A stretch of 64,000 bases of DNA from JBBDMC01 sp963826055 (lineage in GTDB: Bacteria; Pseudomonadota; Alphaproteobacteria; Rhizobiales; Kaistiaceae), in assembly GCA_963826055.1 (NCBI GenBank), contig CAWGVO010000009.1, positions 1 to 64,000 of the forward strand. The letters are read 5' to 3'. A model generated the notes under the pieces. It did not search any database and was not told the DNA's origin. It was given only the letters and a program-made list of their open reading frames with translations. Both the position numbers and the translations under genes were made by a program. Positions 47,611 through 55,312 of this stretch are shown here, piece by piece. The first letter of the stretch is position 1; each line of letters begins with the position of its first letter.

Positions 47611-48828
47611 TCAGATGTCCATGCCGAGGTGCTGGGCGACGGTGAACACGTCCTTGTCGCCGCGGCCGGAGAGATTGACGACGATGATCTGGTCCTTGCC
47701 CATCGTCGGCGCGAGCTTCGTCACGTACGCGAGCGCATGCGCCGACTCGAGCGCCGGGATGATCCCCTCGATCTTGGTCAGCAGCTGGAACGCCTCGAGC
47801 GCTTCCTTGTCGGTCGCCGGCACATAGCTGACGCGGCCGGTGTCCTTCAGCCACGAGTGCTCCGGCCCGACACCCGGATAGTCGAGCCCGGCCGAAATCG
47901 AGTGGCCTTCCAGAATCTGGCCGTCGTCGTCCTGGAGCAGGTACGTGCGGTTGCCGTGCAGCACCCCCGGGCGGCCGCCGCTCATCGAGGCTGCGTGGCC
48001 GTTCGCAACCTCGAGGCCGTGGCCGGCGGCCTCGACGCCGTAGATCGCCACCTGCCGGTCGTCGAGGAACGGGTGGAAGAGACCGATGGCGTTGGAGCCG
48101 CCGCCGATGCACGCCACGATCGCGTCCGGCAGGCGGCCTTCCATCTCCATCATCTGCTCGCGCGTCTCGGTGCCGATCACCGACTGGAAATCGCGCACCA
48201 GCTCGGGGTAGGGGTGCGGACCGGCGGCGGTGCCAATCAGGTAGTAGGTGGTCTCGACGTTGGTCACCCAGTCGCGCAAGGCCTCGTTCATGGCGTCCTT
48301 GAGCGTGCCGTTGCCGGCCGTTACCGGATGAACCTCGGCGCCCAGCATCCGCATGCGGAACACGTTGGGCTTCTGCCGCTCGATGTCGGTCGAGCCCATG
48401 TAGACCACGCACGGCAGGCCGAAGCGCGCCGACACCGTCGCCGCGGCGACGCCGTGCTGGCCGGCGCCGGTCTCCGCGATGATGCGGGTCTTGCCCATGC
48501 GGCGGGCGAGCAGGATCTGGCCGAGGCAGTTGTTGATCTTGTGGGAGCCGGTGTGGTTCAGCTCCTCGCGCTTCAGGTAGACCCTGGCGCCGCCGAGATG
48601 TTCCGTCAGCCGCTCGGCGAAATAGAGCGGGCTCGGCCGGCCGGCGTAGTGGGTGTTGAGGTCGGTAAGCTCGGCCTTGAACGCGGGGTCTTTCCTGGCA
48701 GCGTCGTAGGCCTGTTCCAGCTCCAGGATCAGCGGCATCAGCGTTTCGGCAACGAAACGACCGCCGTAGATGCCGAAGTAACCGCGTTCGTCCGGCCCGG
48801 CGCGGAACGTGTTGGGCTGCGCCGTCAT
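47611..48828 (-). CDS. trpB: Tryptophan synthase beta chain
   Basis: PLP enzyme of 405 residues that condenses indole with serine. The PLP lysine is in NHTGSHKINNCLGQILLARR at about residue 98. The glycine-rich phosphate loop is CIGGGSNAIGLFHPF, and the N-terminus RGYFGIYGGRFVAETLMP is typical. The start overlaps the trpF stop by four bases (ATGA). It runs into the small unknown gene and trpA. Confidence 0.97.
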   Translation of the reverse strand: MTAQPNTFRAGPDERGYFGIYGGRFVAETLMPLILELEQAYDAARKDPAFKAELTDLNTHYAGRPSPLYFAERLTEHLGGARVYLKREELNHTGSHKINNCLGQILLARRMGKTRIIAETGAGQHGVAAATVSARFGLPCVVYMGSTDIERQKPNVFRMRMLGAEVHPVTAGNGTLKDAMNEALRDWVTNVETTYYLIGTAAGPHPYPELVRDFQSVIGTETREQMMEMEGRLPDAIVACIGGGSNAIGLFHPFLDDRQVAIYGVEAAGHGLEVANGHAASMSGGRPGVLHGNRTYLLQDDDGQILEGHSISAGLDYPGVGPEHSWLKDTGRVSYVPATDKEALEAFQLLTKIEGIIPALESAHALAYVTKLAPTMGKDQIIVVNLSGRGDKDVFTVAQHLGMDI

Positions 48829-49487
48829 GACGCCACCCCCTGCATCACCCGGCCCCGCGCGTTGTCGACGAAAGCGCGAATGAGGTTCGGCTCCTTGCGG
48901 CCGGGAGCGCTTTCCACCCCCGACGAAACGTCGACCCCCGGCGCACCGGTGACGGCAAGCGCCTCGGCGACATTGCCCGGCGTCAGTCCGCCGGAGAGCA
49001 TCCAGGGAATATCAGGGTCGAAGCCGGCCAGCAGCCGCCAGTCGAAGGGAACGCCGAGGCCGCCGGGGCGGGTGGCGCTCGCCGGAGCCTTGCCGTCGAG
49101 CAGCAGACGGTCGGCGACCTTCATGTAGTCGGCCGCGGCGCCGAGATCGGCAGCCGTCGCCACCGGCAGCGCTTTGATCGCCTGCCGGCCGGTTGCCGCC
49201 CGCACCGCAGCCAGATGGTCGGGGTTTTCGCTCCCGTGGAACTGCAGCCAGTCAGGCCGAACCACATCCACCAGTTCCCTCAGTTCGCCGTCGTCCATGT
49301 CCACCGTCAACGCCACCGTCTCGGCGCGGCCGGCGACGCGCCGCACCAGTTCAGCGCCGCGGGCCGGTGTCAGGTTGCGCGGGCTGCGGGCGAAAAACAC
49401 GAACCCGACCATGTCGGCGCCGGCGGCGAGCGCCGCGTCCAGCGTCTCCTCGCTCGACAGGCCGCAAATCTTGACGATCAGGCTCAT
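48825..49487 (-). CDS. trpF: Phosphoribosylanthranilate isomerase
   Basis: Barrel enzyme of 220 residues, third step of tryptophan synthesis. It opens with the catalytic Cys in IVKICGLSSEETLDAALAAG, has the Asp in TVDMDDGELRELVDVVRP, and ends with GLTPGNVAEAL and VDVSSGVESAPGRKEPNLI. It is the first gene of trpF-trpB-trpA; a 114-base AT-rich spacer with a dyad lies upstream. trpE, D and C are not in this window. Confidence 0.95.
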   Translation of the reverse strand: MSLIVKICGLSSEETLDAALAAGADMVGFVFFARSPRNLTPARGAELVRRVAGRAETVALTVDMDDGELRELVDVVRPDWLQFHGSENPDHLAAVRAATGRQAIKALPVATAADLGAAADYMKVADRLLLDGKAPASATRPGGLGVPFDWRLLAGFDPDIPWMLSGGLTPGNVAEALAVTGAPGVDVSSGVESAPGRKEPNLIRAFVDNARGRVMQGVAS

Positions 49488-49549
49488 GAGCGAGGATTTC
49501 GCATGAAACGCGGGGAGAGTCCAAGGCGGTGGACGCCGGCCGGCGGCAA

Positions 49550-49570
49550 CAATTTGGCCGGGGCAAATTG
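49550..49570. repeat. Inverted repeat upstream of trpF
   Basis: CAATTTG (49550-49556) and CAAATTG (49564-49570) form a perfect 7-bp dyad with a seven-base GC-rich centre. It lies in the otherwise AT-rich spacer between the LapA-like gene and trpF, both on the - strand. It could be an operator or a small hairpin; no T-run of terminator type follows. Confidence 0.4.
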
Positions 49571-49601
49571 AATTAATGATTTCAGAGACTTAACAACTGC
49601 A

Positions 49602-49952
49602 TCAGGCCGCGTCACGGTCGCTACCCGGCGCCGGAATCGCCGGTGGGGCGGCCGCGGCGCGCTGGCGCAGACGGTCGACCTCGTTGCGCAGCTGCTGGGC
49701 GTTGGCTCGCTCGCTCCGCGCCGCCTGGCGCCACTTGTGCTGCCGCGCCCAGGTCGCTACGCCGCCGACGAGCACGCCGAGCGCCACCGCCGCAAACAGG
49801 AACACGAACATCGGCGCTGTCAGCGACCAGCGCGGCGATGCCGCGCCGATTGGATCGAGCGAGAAGGTGACGGCCTCGCGATTGGCGACCGACAGCGCGA
49901 TCGCCACGGCGGCAAGCGGCACAAGAATGACGTACTTCAGGAACCGTCGCAT
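49602..49952 (-). CDS. LapA-domain membrane protein
   Basis: Small inner-membrane protein of 116 residues. Two hydrophobic helices, at about residues 5-25 (VILVPLAAVAIALSVANRE) and 45-67 (FVFLFAAVALGVLVGGVAT), are joined by a short loop with the LapA-type VTFSLDP. A charged coiled tail ends in a Pro/Ala-rich stretch. E. coli LapA works with LapB in LPS assembly control, but alphaproteobacterial members next to ihfB are not characterised in that role as far as I know. The ATG at 49952 was chosen because the hydrophobic N-terminus begins there. Confidence 0.85.
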   Translation of the reverse strand: MRRFLKYVILVPLAAVAIALSVANREAVTFSLDPIGAASPRWSLTAPMFVFLFAAVALGVLVGGVATWARQHKWRQAARSERANAQQLRNEVDRLRQRAAAAPPAIPAPGSDRDAA

Positions 49953-49992
49953 CGCAGTCCTGCACGCGAGCCGCGTGACCGGCGCCACGCCA

Positions 49993-50271
49993 TCACGTGT
50001 TGAGGCGCTCGCGCATCTCCTTGCCGGTCTTGAAGAATGGCACGTACTTCTCCGTCACCGACACCTTGGTTCCGGTGCGCGGGTTGCGCCCCATGCGCGC
50101 CGGCCGGTTCTTGACCGAGAAGGCACCGAAGCCGCGCAGCTCCACCCGGTCGCCGCGCGCCAGCGCTGCCGTGATCTCGTTGAGGATAGCGTTGACGATG
50201 TGCTCGACGTCGCGCTGGTAGAGATGTGGGTTCTGCTCGGAGATGCGTTGGACCAGTTCCGATTTGATCAT
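49993..50271 (-). CDS. ihfB: Integration host factor beta subunit
   Basis: DNA-bending protein of 92 residues in the HU/IHF family. It opens IKSELVQRISEQNPHLYQRD, has the beta-arm RVELRGFGAFSVKNRPAR with the conserved GRNPRTG and intercalating Pro, and ends VPFFKTGKEMRERLN. The ATG at 50271 fits the family. The gene lies 20 bases after sppA, and the rpsA-sppA-ihfB order is conserved. Confidence 0.96.
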   Translation of the reverse strand: MIKSELVQRISEQNPHLYQRDVEHIVNAILNEITAALARGDRVELRGFGAFSVKNRPARMGRNPRTGTKVSVTEKYVPFFKTGKEMRERLNT

Positions 50272-50291
50272 GACGCGGCCCCCCTGGCGGG

Positions 50292-51275
50292 TCACTGGTC
50301 CCCGCGAAACGGAGCCTGCCAAACCGACAGAAGACCGTCAAGTCTCAGATTTTCCGGCAGAATTTGGTTGAGCCCGATACCACGCAGCAGTTCGGGGGGA
50401 ACGCCGAGCGTCTGCGCGATCCACAGCGTCGCCGCGTTGGCGAATGACCATGGTGCGCTCTGGTCGGCCGGCCGCCAGTCCTTGACCGGCAGTGCCGTGT
50501 CGACCCCCTTGGTGCCGAGCCACGCCACCGCGGCTTCCTCGCCGCCGATCTCGTCGATCAGCTTGGCGTCGAGCGCCTGCCGCCCGGTGAAGATGCGTCC
50601 GTCGGCCAGCGCCAGTGCCTGATCGTGCGACAGCCCCCGCCGCTCGGCGACGATATCGACGAACCAGTTGAATGAATCCATGATGAGGCCCTGGATCACC
50701 GCCCGGGCTTCCTCGCTCGCCGGCTTGAACGGCGACGGTTCCGCCTTGAGCGGGCCGCTCTTGATCTCCTCGAGGTTGACGCCGACCTTGTCCATCAGGC
50801 CGCTGATCTCCGGCATTTCGAAGATCACGCCGATGGAGCCGGTGATCGAGGTGCGCCGCGCCACGATATGGTCGGTGGCGATCGCCGCCATATAGGCGGC
50901 GGAGGCGCCGACGGTTCCGACCGTCGCCACCGTCGGCTTCGCCGCCGCGAGCTTGCGCAGCGCCTCGTAAAGCTCTTCCCCGCCGGTGGTGGCGCCGCCG
51001 GTCGAATCGATGGCGACGATGACGCCCTTCACCGCGCTGGTCTTGGCCAGCGTGTCGAGAAGCTTCGTCTGGGCGCGGTCGCTGGAGATGAACCCCGTGA
51101 CCGTCACCCGTGCGATCTGCGCAGCGGCGGTCACGGGAAACCGGTCACGGCCGCCGAGCGCGACGACGCCGGCGGCGATGGCGAAGAACAGGACAATGAA
51201 CGCCGCCACCCGCCAGAAGGAGAGTTTGCGGCGCAGCCGCCGCCGATCGGCGATCTGGTCGGCAGTCATCGACAT
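50292..51275 (-). CDS. sppA: Signal peptide peptidase SppA (short, single-domain form)
   Basis: Membrane-anchored serine protease of 327 residues that degrades cleaved signal peptides. A membrane helix lies at about 21-42 (VAAFIVLFFAIAAGVVALGG). The S49 core has VIVAIDSTGGATTGGEELYE, the nucleophile Ser in VGTVGASAAYMAAIATD and the general-base Lys in IKSGPLKAEPSPFKP. It is about half the size of E. coli SppA, as in Bacillus and alphaproteobacteria. A terminator-like hairpin separates it from rpsA upstream. Confidence 0.92.
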   Translation of the reverse strand: MSMTADQIADRRRLRRKLSFWRVAAFIVLFFAIAAGVVALGGRDRFPVTAAAQIARVTVTGFISSDRAQTKLLDTLAKTSAVKGVIVAIDSTGGATTGGEELYEALRKLAAAKPTVATVGTVGASAAYMAAIATDHIVARRTSITGSIGVIFEMPEISGLMDKVGVNLEEIKSGPLKAEPSPFKPASEEARAVIQGLIMDSFNWFVDIVAERRGLSHDQALALADGRIFTGRQALDAKLIDEIGGEEAAVAWLGTKGVDTALPVKDWRPADQSAPWSFANAATLWIAQTLGVPPELLRGIGLNQILPENLRLDGLLSVWQAPFRGDQ

Positions 51276-51353
51276 GATCGGTTCCTCGTCGCGCGCCTGG
51301 CGGAGGGGTTAGCGCCTTCCAGCCGGGCGGGCAAGGGGCATGCGCGAATCGAA

Positions 51354-51379
51354 ACGGCCCGCACGTTTGCGCGGGCCGT
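51354..51379 (-). terminator. Hairpin after rpsA, likely terminator
   Basis: The - strand stem ACGGCCCGC/GCGGGCCGT is a perfect 9 bp (plus-strand arms 51354-51362 and 51371-51379) with an eight-base loop. It is followed on the - strand by TTT and an AT-containing stretch. It begins 29 bases after the rpsA stop. The T-run is short, so termination may be partial and allow sppA read-through. Confidence 0.6.
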
Positions 51380-51407
51380 CATCGATGCTTTGCGTGCTCG
51401 CGCCGGC

Positions 51408-53126
51408 TTATTCTTCGTCGGCGTCCGTCTGCTTGCCGTCGTCCTCGCGCGCCTTCAGCGCCGCGCTCAGGATGTCGCCGAGCGAGGCGCCCGAATCGGT
51501 CGAGCCGTACTGGGCGACCGCCTCCTTCTCTTCGGCGATCTCCAGCGCCTTGATCGACAGCGTGATCTTGCGGCTCTTCTTGTCGAAGTTTGTGATCCGC
51601 GCGTCGACCTTCTCGCCCTTGGCGAAGCGCTCCGGTCGCTGCTCGGAGCGGTCGCGCGACAGGTCCGCGCGGCGGATGAAGGCGGTTAGGTCGGTGTCGG
51701 CGATCTTCACCTCGATGCCGCCGTCCTTGACGTCGATCACCTCGCAGGTGACCACCGCGCCCTTGCGCAATTCGCCGGCCTGGGCGAACGGATCGCCCGC
51801 CACCTGCTTGATGCCGAGCGAGATGCGCTCCTTCTCCACGTCGACGTCGAGCACCTGCGCGGTGACCATGTCGCCGCGATTGTAGTCCTCGATCGCCTGT
51901 TCGCCGGGGCGGTTCCAGTCGAGGTCGGACAGGTGGACCATGCCGTCAACGTCGCCGTCGAGGCCGACGAACAGGCCGAATTCCGTCTTGTTCTTGACCT
52001 CGCCCTCGATGGTCGAGCCGACCGGGTGCTGCTCCGCGAAGGTCTCCCACGGGTTGGCGAGGGTCTGCTTGAGACCGAGCGAGATACGGCGTTTGACCGG
52101 GTCGACCTCGAGGATCATCACCTCGACTTCCTGGCTGGTCGACACGATCTTGCCGGGGTGGACGTTTTTCTTGGTCCACGACATCTCGGAGACGTGGATC
52201 AGGCCCTCGATGCCGGGCTCCAGTTCCACGAAGGCGCCGTAGTCGGTGATGTTGGTGACGCGGCCCTTGAACTTGGCACTGACCGGGTACTTGGCCTCGA
52301 TGCCTTCCCACGGGTCGGCCTCGAGCTGCTTCATGCCGAGCGAGATGCGGTGGGTCTCGTGATTGACCCGGATGATCTGCACCTTGACCGTCTGGCCGAT
52401 CGACAGGACCTCGGACGGATGGTTGATGCGCCGCCAGGCGATGTCGGTGACGTGCAGCAGGCCGTCGATGCCGCCGAGGTCGACGAAAGCGCCATAGTCG
52501 GTGATGTTCTTGACGACGCCGTCGATGATCTGGCCTTCCTCCAGGCTCTGGACCAGTTCGGAGCGCTGCTCGGCCCGCGTCTCCTCAAGCACCGTGCGGC
52601 GCGAGACGACGATGTTGCCGCGCCGCTTGTCCATCTTGAGGATCTGGAAGGGCTGTGGCGTATGCATCAGCGGGGTGACGTCGCGCACCGGCCGGATATC
52701 GACCTGGCTGCGCGGCAGGAAGGCGACGGCACCGTCGAGATCGACGGTGAAACCGCCCTTGACCTGGTTGAATATCTGACCGGTGACCTTCTCGTTCTTC
52801 TTGAAGGACTCTTCCAGCCGCGTCCAGCTTTCCTCGCGGCGCGCCTTCTCGCGCGACAGGACCGCTTCGCCCAGCGCATTTTCGATCCGTTCGAGATAGA
52901 CCTCGACCTCGTCGCCGACTTTGACTTCCGACGCCTTGCCGGCCAGTCCGAATTCCTTCAGCGGCAGGCGGCCTTCCGTCTTCAGGCCGACATCGATGAC
53001 CGCGAGGTCCTTTTCGATGGCGACGACGGTTCCCTTGACGACGCTTCCTTCCACCAGTGCGTCCGCCTTGAAGGACTCATTGAGGAGGGCGGCGAAATCT
53101 TCCCGGCTCGGGCTCTCTACGGTCAT
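51408..53126 (-). CDS. rpsA: 30S ribosomal protein S1
   Basis: mRNA-binding ribosomal protein of 572 residues with six S1 repeats in tandem. Typical repeat pieces are VVKNITDYGAFVDLGGIDGL, GRVTNITDYGAFVELEPGIE and GEVKNKTEFGLFVGLDGDVD. The ATG at 53126 has AGGAG about six bases upstream; a GTG two codons earlier is less likely. The Asp/Glu-rich C-terminus is normal. A 322-base leader and intergenic stretch lies upstream, with a good promoter candidate. In most relatives cmk is directly upstream; here a transporter operon separates them. Confidence 0.97.
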   Translation of the reverse strand: MTVESPSREDFAALLNESFKADALVEGSVVKGTVVAIEKDLAVIDVGLKTEGRLPLKEFGLAGKASEVKVGDEVEVYLERIENALGEAVLSREKARREESWTRLEESFKKNEKVTGQIFNQVKGGFTVDLDGAVAFLPRSQVDIRPVRDVTPLMHTPQPFQILKMDKRRGNIVVSRRTVLEETRAEQRSELVQSLEEGQIIDGVVKNITDYGAFVDLGGIDGLLHVTDIAWRRINHPSEVLSIGQTVKVQIIRVNHETHRISLGMKQLEADPWEGIEAKYPVSAKFKGRVTNITDYGAFVELEPGIEGLIHVSEMSWTKKNVHPGKIVSTSQEVEVMILEVDPVKRRISLGLKQTLANPWETFAEQHPVGSTIEGEVKNKTEFGLFVGLDGDVDGMVHLSDLDWNRPGEQAIEDYNRGDMVTAQVLDVDVEKERISLGIKQVAGDPFAQAGELRKGAVVTCEVIDVKDGGIEVKIADTDLTAFIRRADLSRDRSEQRPERFAKGEKVDARITNFDKKSRKITLSIKALEIAEEKEAVAQYGSTDSGASLGDILSAALKAREDDGKQTDADEE

Positions 53127-53448
53127 TGACACTCCTGGTTCGCCGGGGGCGCTTGCCCGGCGGTTTGGGTTGAACGCGCCTGCTCTTCGGTCCGGCCCGG
53201 ATGGGCGCCCGCCTGTTTCATGCGGTGCGGCGCTCCGAAACGAGAAGTCAGGCGAAGGCCGTTCCGGCCGCCGTGGCGGGGGTCACGACCTGCGAGCGAA
53301 GGCGGAAACGCAAAACGGCGGGCGATGCCCCGCGGCACCCCCGTCCGTCGTTTCCGTTCATGGCCCACCCGGCAACACTGCCGGCGGTCGCGCGGAACGG
53401 CGCTTATATAGCTTCCCCGGCCGCCATGGGCAAGCGGGGAGGCGCCGC
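53127..53448. other. Non-coding spacer between ugpE and rpsA
   Basis: These 322 bases hold no convincing gene. They contain a promoter candidate for rpsA (listed separately) and, if that promoter is used, a leader of about 270 bases. No intrinsic terminator for ugpE was seen. Several GC-rich partial repeats occur, but no strong hairpin. Confidence 0.7.
53405..53433 (-). promoter_or_regulatory. Predicted sigma-70 promoter of rpsA
   Basis: On the - strand, TTGCCC (53433-53428) and TATATA (53410-53405) are separated by 17 bases. The -10 box is good, and it lies in the only AT-rich spot of this spacer. Transcription would start near 53398, giving a long S1 leader, as known in E. coli, where S1 controls its own synthesis. 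Confidence 0.5.
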
Positions 53449-54297
53449 TCATTTCTCGGTTTCGATCAGCCCCCGGACGAACAGCCGCTGCATGACCACG
53501 ATCACCGCGATCGGCGGCAGGATGGCGAGCACGGTGGTGACCATCACCAGATTCCACGGCGTATCGGCGTCGGCGAACGAGATCATCTTCTTCAGCGCGA
53601 TGATGATGGTCGTCATCTGGTTGTTGTTGGTGACCAGGAGCGGCCACAGGTACTGGGTCCACCCGTAGATGAACAGGATGACGAACAGCGCCGCAATGTT
53701 GGTCCGCGAGAGCGGCAGCAGGATGCTCCAGAAGAAGCGCATCGGGCCGGCGCCGTCGACCCGCGCCGCCTCCACCAGCTCGGCCGGCACCGTCATGAAG
53801 AACTGGCGGAACAGGAACGTCGCCGTCGCCGAGGCCATCAGCGGCAGCGTCAGCCCGGCGTAGGTGTCGATCAGGTGCAGGTCGACCATCACCCGGTAGG
53901 TCGGCACGATGCGGACCTCCACCGGCAGCATCAGCGTGATGAAGATCGCCCAGAAGAAGACCATCCGCAGCGGAAATCGGAAGAACACGATGGCGAAGGC
54001 GGACAGGATCGAGATGGCGATCTTGCCGGTGGCGATGGCGACAGCGACCACGGTGGTGTTGAACAGGAGCCGGCTGACGCTCACCCCGCCGATACGGTTG
54101 ACCCCGCCGGTGAGCGCCTCGACGTAGTTGTCTACGAGGTGGGAGCCCGGCCACACGGGCAGGGGCGGCCTGAGAATCTCCGGCACCGATAGCGACGAGC
54201 CGACGAACGAATAGTAGATCGGGAACGCGACGATCAGGATACCGGCCACGAGGCAGGCATGCGCCACCAGGCGCACGACGCGGCTCTCGCCGATCAT
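53449..54297 (-). CDS. ugpE: ABC transporter permease, UgpE-like (glycerol-3-phosphate type)
   Basis: Inner-membrane permease of 282 residues with six predicted helices. The EAA loop that contacts the ATPase reads LVEAARVDGAGPMRFFWSIL. It belongs to the MalG/UgpE group of carbohydrate permeases (CUT1). It is the last gene of ugpB-ugpA-ugpE, 42 bases after ugpA. No ATPase (ugpC) or phosphodiesterase (ugpQ) gene accompanies it in this window. Substrate assignment comes from the binding protein's resemblance to UgpB and is moderately sure. Confidence 0.85.
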   Translation of the reverse strand: MIGESRVVRLVAHACLVAGILIVAFPIYYSFVGSSLSVPEILRPPLPVWPGSHLVDNYVEALTGGVNRIGGVSVSRLLFNTTVVAVAIATGKIAISILSAFAIVFFRFPLRMVFFWAIFITLMLPVEVRIVPTYRVMVDLHLIDTYAGLTLPLMASATATFLFRQFFMTVPAELVEAARVDGAGPMRFFWSILLPLSRTNIAALFVILFIYGWTQYLWPLLVTNNNQMTTIIIALKKMISFADADTPWNLVMVTTVLAILPPIAVIVVMQRLFVRGLIETEK

Positions 54298-54339
54298 GAT
54301 AGCCGTCCGCGTCGGCGCCGCGCCTCCTCGTTGCGCGCC

Positions 54340-55242
54340 TCACCCATAGTGCACCCGCCGCTCGACGAAGCGGAACTGGACGGCGGTAAGCCCGATGACG
54401 ACGATCATCAGGATCACCGATTGCGCCGAAGACAGGCCGAGCTGCAGGTTGATGAAGCCGTCGTTGTAGACCTTGTAGACCAGTGTCTCGGTGGCCTTGC
54501 CCGGCCCGCCGCTGGTGACGGCGTGGATGATGCCGAAGGTATCGAAGAACGCGTAGACGATGTTGACGACGAGCAGGAAGAAGCTGGTCGGCGCGATCAG
54601 CGGAAAGATGATCGAGCCAAACCGGCGTACCGGGCCGGCCCCGTCGATCGCCGCCGCCTCGACCAGCGAGCGCGGGATCGCCTGCAGGCCGGCGACGAAG
54701 AAGAGGAAGTTGTAGCTGATCTGCTTCCACACCGCCGCCGCCACCACCAGCAGCATCGCGTCGGTGTCGTTGAGCAGCGGGTCCCACGTGATGCCTGCCC
54801 GGCGCAGCAGGACCGCGAACGACCCGATCGACGGGTTGAACAGGAACAGCCACAGCATGCCGGCGACGGCCGGCGCCACCGCATAGGGCCAGATCAGGAG
54901 CGTGCGGTAGAAGCCGCGACCTCTGACCACCTGGTCCGCCATCGCGGCCAGCAGGAGGCCGATTGCGAGGGCGGCGCCGGCGGTGGCGAACGAAAAGATC
55001 GCCGTCACGCGGATGGCGTTGAGGTAGGTCGGATCGTGCAGGACCGTGGTGAAGTTGGCGAGACCGACGAAGCGCGATCGGAGGCCGAAAGCGTCTTCAC
55101 GCAGGGTCGATTGATAGACCGCCCGGCTCGCCGGCCAAAGGAAGAACACGACCGTGATCGCCATCTGCGGGGCGACCAGGAAATACGGCAGGATCTTGTT
55201 GGGGAAGATTGCGCGGTTCACGCCGGCCCCGCCAATTGGCAC
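54340..55242 (-). CDS. ugpA: ABC transporter permease, UgpA-like
   Basis: Permease of 300 residues, six helices, MalF/UgpA group. The EAA loop is LVEAAAIDGAGPVRRFGSII. The N-terminal region ILPYFLVAPQMAITVVFFLW and the segment LREDAFGLRSRFVGLANF fit UgpA. The start is uncertain: GTG at 55242, or GTG at 55221, which begins nearer the conserved part; neither has a strong ribosome-binding site. The binding-protein gene lies 70 bases upstream. Confidence 0.85.
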   Translation of the reverse strand: MPIGGAGVNRAIFPNKILPYFLVAPQMAITVVFFLWPASRAVYQSTLREDAFGLRSRFVGLANFTTVLHDPTYLNAIRVTAIFSFATAGAALAIGLLLAAMADQVVRGRGFYRTLLIWPYAVAPAVAGMLWLFLFNPSIGSFAVLLRRAGITWDPLLNDTDAMLLVVAAAVWKQISYNFLFFVAGLQAIPRSLVEAAAIDGAGPVRRFGSIIFPLIAPTSFFLLVVNIVYAFFDTFGIIHAVTSGGPGKATETLVYKVYNDGFINLQLGLSSAQSVILMIVVIGLTAVQFRFVERRVHYG

Positions 55243-55312
55243 CGTCTGCCGAAGATCCGGCAGACGATGCCTTGCCGTGTGACGCGGAGCAAGTCCGCGA
55301 CACGAGTGCCTG

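Noticed and set aside
49572..49598. CtrA-type TTAA-N7-TTAA site upstream of trpF
   Set aside because: Two TTAA words occur, but they are 13 bases apart instead of 7.
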